Of a DNA stretch of 64,000 nucleotides, positions 58,309 through 64,000 are shown piece after piece (position 1 is the first letter of the stretch; each line of letters begins with the position of its first letter). The translations under genes were made by a program, and so were the position numbers. The DNA comes from Perilla frutescens. Its lineage: Eukaryota > Streptophyta > Magnoliopsida > Lamiales > Lamiaceae. Under the pieces are notes generated by a model. That model saw only the letters and a list, made by a program, of their open reading frames with translations, was not told the origin of the DNA and made no database searches. The DNA is taken from positions 27,346,501 through 27,410,500 of the forward strand of contig BRKX01000004.1 in assembly GCA_026008535.1 (NCBI GenBank), in the 5' to 3' direction.

Positions 58309-60082
58309 CCCCGATGAGGCCCGAGGAAGGATTTTCAGCCGTTGTTTCATCTACGCACTCGTTATCAAAATGCTCATCTTCGAGGTGGGTGGTTCTAAAC
58401 CAAGTATAAGGTTTGAGCTATTAAGCTCTAGAAGCATGTTAAGGCAAGGGAAATATCCAATTAAAATATTTTATGCTCTACCTGTTTAGTCTCTGTACAA
58501 GGAAAGGAAAGGAATAAAGGAAGTTATATGCATGATTATGTTGAATTGTTATTTGAGTTTGATAAAGTAAAGGAAGTTAGTATAAGTTAAGTGAGCTCTC
58601 AAGTATGTTTAGATATGCTAGAATTGTTTATATACAATTTATGCTAGCATGAGGTGTTTAGAATTGCTTTATTTGCAATCGATGTTTATCTGCGTTCATT
58701 TATTCGTATTTGAATTTTTATGCTTTGTTAAAGGCTCGTATAGTTAAGGATTAGGGATTGCCTTATTAGTGTAGCGTTAAATCCCTTATAGGCCGAGATC
58801 ATGCTCAATTTAAGAATTAGCCTTAGACGATTGCTCTAGGTTTGGTATTGCTAGCTAAGTCAAGTAAGTAAAGAAGGTTAAGGTTAAGTAAGGAAGAAGG
58901 TTAAGGAAGGATATAGCTTCTGTTGTAAGCAGGTTGTCGAGCTCAAAGAACAGTTTATTTGTATTATCATGCTGTGACCTTCGTGTCACTAAAGTTGAAC
59001 ATTTGAAAGTAAAGGGAGTCACTGCTGGGTAATCCCCTCGCATACTCAGAGGATATTTGAGGTATTCCCTATCTCATCCTAAGGCATAAGGGTGCAGTAG
59101 ACAGCAGGTTTGAGCTAGGAAAGGCGCCAGAGAAGGAAGTAAAAGGTTTTGCGGGTATGGAGAGGGCTTTTGCGTTTTTCTGTCCATATGCTGCCAGTTA
59201 TTAATTGGATATTCCAAAGTTTATTAAAGAGTTTTCTCATAAAACCCCACTGAGTACATTAGTGCTCACCCCCTCTTTTTCAAATGTTTTTAGGTTGAGA
59301 TACTGAGGCCGGTGATGTGTTGCTGGTGGGGTTGTCTGAGTTGTCTGAGGTTTCAAGTTTGTTGCTCTGTATGGTTACATGTTTTATTCCGCTAAGTTTC
59401 TGCTAAGTACTCTGATGTTAGTATTTAGTCTTGATATGTGTAACTAGATTCTTAATAATAGCATGTTTTAAATGCTATGAATCCTAGTTATCAATAAAGT
59501 CTTTGAAGCATGTTCTTTGATATATCAGTTGTTCCTTTATTAATTCCGAGTTATTTGAATAATCATACCTGTTGAGCATTCTGGTATCTATTAATCTTCA
59601 GTTGACTTGTGAATAAATCTTTCATGCTTGTTATTATTGTTCGCCTACGAAGAGGCTTTTCCTTTCAAGCATGATTCTGTTCGTTCAAGTTAAGTTTTGA
59701 GTTAGTTTCTTGTTTGGTCCTATGAATGGGACAGTATGATTTATTTGACTCCGAACTTTTTATGGGTCTTAGCCATTGTGGCTTTTGAGGAAATCTTGTT
59801 TAGTTATAAAGTCAAATTCCTATATGTTTGTCTTTGGATTCTGTTTAAATTTCGGTTGGCCTATGATTTGGCATTCCTTTGACTCGATTAAATCCTTTGA
59901 CCTCTTTGATTCGTTAAAGATGATAGTCCTTCCAAGTCATGAAGTTAAGTTGCCTAAGTTTGTGAGGCGCTAACTTAGTTTAATTCTAAAAATACCCCCC
60001 TGGATTTCCGATTAATATACCTATTTTCTTCAGCTTTTACACCCAACAACCCCGTCCCTATTCTCGGGACCAGGCTGTTACA
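58309..60082 (+). repeat. 5' LTR of element F (5'-truncated)
   Basis: Aligns inversely with 4094-5400 of element E. Contains the motif CCCCACTGAGTA..GTGCTCACCCC at 59245-59272 and TTTTAGGTTGAG. Ends GGCTGTTACA at 60082. The U3 part is missing. Confidence 0.7.
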
Positions 60083-60762
60083 GATGGTATCAGAGCAGGC
60101 TTGCAACTCTGCAGACCTGTCTCTTCTTAAAGTAATTGATTGAACTCTTATGTGAGTATTGAATTGTTCTAAGGTATTAATCAGCAACCCCCAGCTCATC
60201 ATCACCCTCGCATCTTCAACAAATTAAGGTATGATTGAGTTAAAGTATTTTGATTATATTTGGTATAACTTTTGAAAGTACAGGATAAAGGAGAAAAGTT
60301 CTGAGCAAAGACAAGGTTAGTCGATTTTGAAAATCGAGCATTATTTCTTTCGAAGTTAAGTTGCCTAAGTTTGTGAGGCGCTAACTTAGTTTAATTCTAA
60401 AAATACCACCCTGGATTTCCGATTAATCTACCTATTTTCTTCGGCTTTTATGCCCAACAACCCCGTCCCTATTCTCGGGACCGAGCTGTTACAGATGGTT
60501 TCAGAGCAGGCTTGCAACTCTGCAGACCTGTCTCTTCTTAAAGTAATTGATTGAACTCTTATGTGAGTATTAAATTGTTCTAAGGTATTAATCAGCAACC
60601 CCCAGCTCATCATCACCCTCGCATCTTCAACAAATTAAGGTATGATTGAGTTAAAGTATTTTGATTATATTTGGTATAACTTTTGAAAGTACAGGATAAA
60701 GGAGAAAAGTTTTGAGCAAAGACAAGGTTAGTCGATTTTGAAAATCGAGCATTATTTCTTTC
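59941..60762 (+). repeat. 411-bp tandem duplication across LTR end and primer site
   Basis: Unit 1 is 59941-60351 and unit 2 is 60352-60762, both starting GAAGTTAAGTTGCCTAAG. Each contains the last 140 or so bases of the LTR, the LTR/leader border and about 270 bases of leader. The units differ at about nine sites. Confidence 0.88.
60085..60096 (+). other. Primer binding site of element F, copy 1 (tRNA-iMet)
   Basis: TGGTATCAGAGC, two bases after the LTR end. The duplicated site at 60496-60507 reads TGGTTTCAGAGC with one mismatch. Confidence 0.85.
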
Positions 60763-63199
60763 AAAATAAAATTTTTGGTTATACCTAAGTTTAAGGTGGA
60801 ACTTATTGAACGAAGTTCCAGATTAATGTTTTAAAGAGTTTTGAGTTATTAAGGACTTGAGTAAGCAACAGATCTTTTCAGAATATTATTTTCGACAAAT
60901 ACTCAAACTATTTCGGTTACTCTAGACCGTTAAAATTTTTGAGTAGAGTTATAAAGTTTGAAAGTCGATTTGAAAATCTTCTTTATGATAAAAGCTCGTC
61001 TACTGCCCATAAGAAAAGAATTTGAGGATGAGTTAAGGATGAATGAGGCATAGAGAATATAGTTAGAACATAGACTATAATAAGCTTGAATTAAGGAGAA
61101 TTCTAGAATTCCCTTTAGGTTCTCTTATGAACCTAGATTGAGTAAGTTCCTTCTCAAGGAGCTAGAGTTAAGAAGAAGCGGTTCGAAAGAACATTTATAG
61201 AGTGCTCATAAGAAGGATAAATGATTTCGAGATTTTAGTAGAATCGAGAAGAAGGTCATGAAGTTCAGTTTCGAGCGATAAGCAAGAAGAGGAGCAGTCA
61301 AGTTAAAGGCGAATTATCAGAATGGCGCAGCGGAAGCGTGGTGGGCCTATAACCCACAGTACATTCAAGGTCATGTCGCGTTTGATGCCCAGAAGTTATC
61401 GCTTGTTTCAAGCTGATTAATGAAGATGAAGATTGTCGTCGCGACCATAGCCAAGAGAGTTTGAAGATATATCGGTATTCTACCAAGCTTCCAAGAGACA
61501 TTGAATTCAAGTTATATTGAGTCCATAAGGATCCATAGATCAAGTCGCTTTGTCGTGTCCCTTTCGATAGATAGAAAAAGATCTCCGGATATCGCTTTTC
61601 CGGCCAGGCGCAGCCATTTGAGTCCATCCGACTCGTGCTTTTTCATAGCAACCTCGCCAAGAATAAGGTACGTGATGCTTAGGAAAGAGAGAGAAGACCC
61701 AAAGAAGAAGATCATTAAGAAGATAGACCTACTGTTTAAAAGATTGAGAATTTTAGTTTGATGGAAGTTTTGTTGAGTCTATTTATTCATTCTCGTGTTA
61801 ATAGAATTGATTTGTTCATTCTCTTTTGGAATCGATTTATTCTCTTGTTAATTGAATCAATTGCCCTTCAATGGCTTTGTATCAATTGAAATTCTCCATT
61901 TATACCATTTGAAATTCTTTGATTATATCCACTTGGATAATTTTCAATCCTTTTGATGGTACTTCTTTGATCATCAAGAATCAGTAATAGCATTTCCTTG
62001 ATAGGCTATTTTGATGCCTGTGAGAGAATATTGAAGCACAGTTTTCAGTTGCTAACCGTTGATTTCTTCCATATCTTTGTTACGTGCAAGAATCCTTCAA
62101 GTTTATAAGTCCTCTGAAAAGGTAATATTTTTGGCATATACAACCAAGTGTTATATTCTTTCTAGATTTTGACTTTGTCAAGAAATTATTGATTAAGATA
62201 AAATCCTCACTCAGAGGCGTTCGTTTATTTTGCTCCCACTCATAGAACTCTAGTGTGGATCTTAGAATAAAGCAGAGAGTTATAGTAGTATTCTTTTTAG
62301 TCAAGGTTGGAGGAATAAGAGATAGTATTTCCTAGAAGGAAGTGGAATCTGAGTAAGTGCCAGATAATATTCTCTAAGTTTAGGACGCGCTTGTCCAAGA
62401 AGATTTCTCAGCTCGTTGCGATCTAAGGAATGACGAAAAATAAATTCCAAGCGTGCAGTTCAAAGTTTAGACGTACGATCATTACCCCTGCAAGTGATAG
62501 TGACCACCGGAAGAAGCCATGAAGCCAGACGACTGCTTCAAGAAAAAGAGATGACTGCGACGAAGAAATTTAGATTTAAGTTGCGTCAAGAATTTAAGTT
62601 TGGAGCGCATCACGAAGTACGCCCCAAGAAGATGAAGAAGTCGAACCTCAAGAAGTTAAAGATGAAGATAAAGTGAGTTTTAAAACGTGATAGAGCGACA
62701 AGCAACAATCAAAGAAGGTGCTCAATTAATTCAAGTTTATCATCTAGTTCGAATTCATTAAAGTTTCTCAAAGCTGCGTGAAGTAAAGTCAGAAGCAAAA
62801 GCAAAGCCAAGTGAAACAAAAGAATGATGGATTTGTTGAGATTGTCCGTGCTCGAGGAGCAAGTTTGGTGAATTTTTCTTTTATTTATTTCGTTGCTCGA
62901 ATAGTTTCTAGAGGTCCGCTCGAATGCAAGATCATAAGGAGTTCGTGTGAAGCGGTATTTCGAGAGAGATTTCATTAGGAAGAAAAGGTAAAAGATGCTC
63001 AGGCTTTGAAGAAGAAAAGATATCGATTATAGAAGTATTAGTCCTGCGTGATGACTATTTTATAAAGGAAGGCTTCAGGCTATTCTTAGCCCTATAGTAA
63101 AGGTTTCAAACCTACGTTGTTTCAGTAAGGCCTTAAGTTCTTGAAAAGGAATCCAGATCTCTGTTGAGATGAAGTAAATTTCGGGACGAAATTTTTTTT
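60763..63199 (+). other. Interior of element F
   Basis: No supportable gene. AT-rich in the first part and between 61750 and 62350, purine-rich between 62400 and 63000. Longest frames (for example 61298-61627 minus, 62494-62676 plus, 62709-62975 minus) have no recognisable domain. A fragment of tRNA-iMet lies at 61316-61359. Confidence 0.45.
61316..61359 (+). other. tRNA-iMet 5'-half-like sequence inside element F
   Basis: 44 nt match positions 1-44 of the plant initiator Met tRNA as I know it (ATCAGAGTGGCGCAGCGGAA.. to ..ATAACCCACAG). There are two differences: G to A at position 7 and C to T at the first anticodon base (CAT becomes TAT). The 3' half is absent, so it is not a functional tRNA gene. 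Confidence 0.75.
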
Positions 63200-63212
63200 A
63201 AGGGGTATAGGA
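63200..63212 (+). other. Polypurine tract of element F
   Basis: AAGGGGTATAGGA immediately before TGTAACAACCC. Confidence 0.7.
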
Positions 63213-64000
63213 TGTAACAACCCGAATTTTTAGAATATGATTAAGTAATTTCTAATTTTAATTAGGAAATATTAAAAAGAATTTTGAGCATAATTAAGAT
63301 GTTTCGGTTCTAAGCCGCGATTTTAGGATTTATTTTTCGTAAAATCATCTTTTTGAGAATTTTGATTCCAGCTCAGTCGCAGCCAATTATGGTCACGTTT
63401 GGAAGATGTTGACCCAAGGAGCATGCCGGTGCTTTCGGATTTTGAATCTGAAGTTGTTTGAGTTCCCGGGGATTTAAAACGCGTTTAAAGAAGATATGAA
63501 TAGTGTTTTTCCGTAGGAGCGCGTTCGTTAGAAATTTGTGAAATCTCGTGTGTTAACCTGAGCTTTGTTCTTTCAAGCCTATCTTATAGGAAATTTCTCA
63601 AGGAATCCGTTAGAGTTCCTAGATTTTCATTCTGAGGTCAATCGAGCGCTCGGGAATTTTATTTGTCCCTTGCATGGAGTAGTAACTTTATTTTTGAAAA
63701 GAGGATCTTTTCTCGTTTTCCTTCAAGATGTTTTTAAAGCAGTGTTGTTGCACTGAAGAAGCTTCTCGGAGAAGCTTGGATTTCCCCTATAAATAGAGGA
63801 GCCCCTCCCCTTCATCCTTGCTCATTTTCATTTCTCAACCTCCATTTCTAAAGTCGAGCGAGGAGCGCTCTTCGTGAGCGCACCTCCGAGATGAGTAGTT
63901 TTTGTTCGGCGAGTCGAGCGTGGAGGAGCGGAGGAGGAGTTTCCGCCGCCGGAAATCACCCAGGTGGCACGGTCGCGGAGGATCCTGCGGTCGGGGGGGC
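63213..64000 (+). repeat. 3' LTR of element F (partial, cut by window end)
   Basis: Starts TGTAACAACCCG. The U3 aligns with the right part of element E (for example GGAGCATGCCGG and GAGTTCCCGG). TATA box at 63788-63795, followed by a GC-rich stretch from about 63890 to the end. Confidence 0.8.
63788..63795 (+). promoter_or_regulatory. TATA box of the element F 3' LTR
   Basis: TATAAATA 575 bp into the LTR, matching the position in element E. Confidence 0.6.

Larger units (their letters stand above)
58309..64000 (+). mobile_element. Element F: Ty3/gypsy element without recognisable gag-pol, running off the window
   Basis: Order: 5'-truncated LTR to 60082, primer site, a tandem duplication of the LTR/leader junction, an interior to 63212, then a purine tract and 3' LTR. 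Homologous to element E in LTR and leader. The 3.1-kb interior has no frame with RT, integrase, protease or knuckle motifs on either strand. It is therefore either a non-autonomous derivative or decayed beyond recognition. The pre-LTR sequence CGGGACGAAATTT is typical of Tekay-like elements. Confidence 0.7.

Noticed and set aside
61316..61388. Functional tRNA gene
   Set aside because: Only the first 44 nt match tRNA-iMet. The T arm and acceptor 3' strand are absent and the anticodon is altered.
61298..61761. Overlapping 109-codon (minus) and 86-codon (plus) frames in element F, considered as organelle-derived or host genes
   Set aside because: No recognisable domain, both strands open over the same stretch, and no organelle sequence could be confirmed by reading.

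Overview
The window reads as repeat-rich nuclear DNA of a flowering plant, most likely a eudicot. It holds plant-type Ty3/gypsy and Ty1/copia LTR retrotransposons, a hAT DNA transposon, tRNA-iMet primer sites, and AT-rich LTRs with TATAAATA boxes. I found no ordinary host gene, no intact RNA gene and no prokaryotic feature. Nearly every base belongs to a transposable element, nested several levels deep. Species and age statements are inference.

Region 1-35481 is the 3' part of a large Sirevirus-like copia element (here element H). Its 3' LTR is at 33737-35481; its gag-pol and 5' LTR would lie left of the window. Upstream of that LTR sit three consecutive, mutually related but strongly diverged reading frames on the + strand (cassettes 1, 2 and 3: 2795-22136, 22503-24395, 25056-26765). 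Each has its own leader, an N-terminal domain resembling the 'putative plant transposon protein' family, a shared C-terminal module around HGMSxWxxEExWS, and a basic tail. Element H was then hit by five younger insertions: a solo LTR (462-2753, TSD CCCTA), a truncated gypsy fragment (3459-7183), a solo LTR (7950-11180, TSD ACGTG), a full-length Tekay-like chromovirus (11755-21737, TSD CAAAG) and a full-length CRM-like chromovirus (26839-33369, TSD GCTCT).

Region 35482-43540 plus 58000-58308 is a pile of broken copies of one gypsy family: LTR A, LTR B, a head-to-head inverted LTR C, LTR D, leaders, partial gag and a pol fragment. LTR D is split by a hAT transposon (43541-57999, 8-bp TSD GCTGGGAT). 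Its transposase gene is split in turn by a full-length Sirevirus-like copia element (45129-55606, TSD AAAAT), which carries gag, pol and an env-position frame on the minus strand. That env-position frame has the same N-terminal domain as the three cassettes of element H.

Region 58309-64000 is a gypsy element (here element F) with a truncated 5' LTR, a 411-bp tandem duplication spanning the LTR end and primer site, an interior without recognisable gag-pol that carries a 44-nt piece of initiator-Met tRNA, and the start of a 3' LTR at 63213. All coding frames of any length are broken by stops, shifts or insertions, so no element looks autonomous as it stands.
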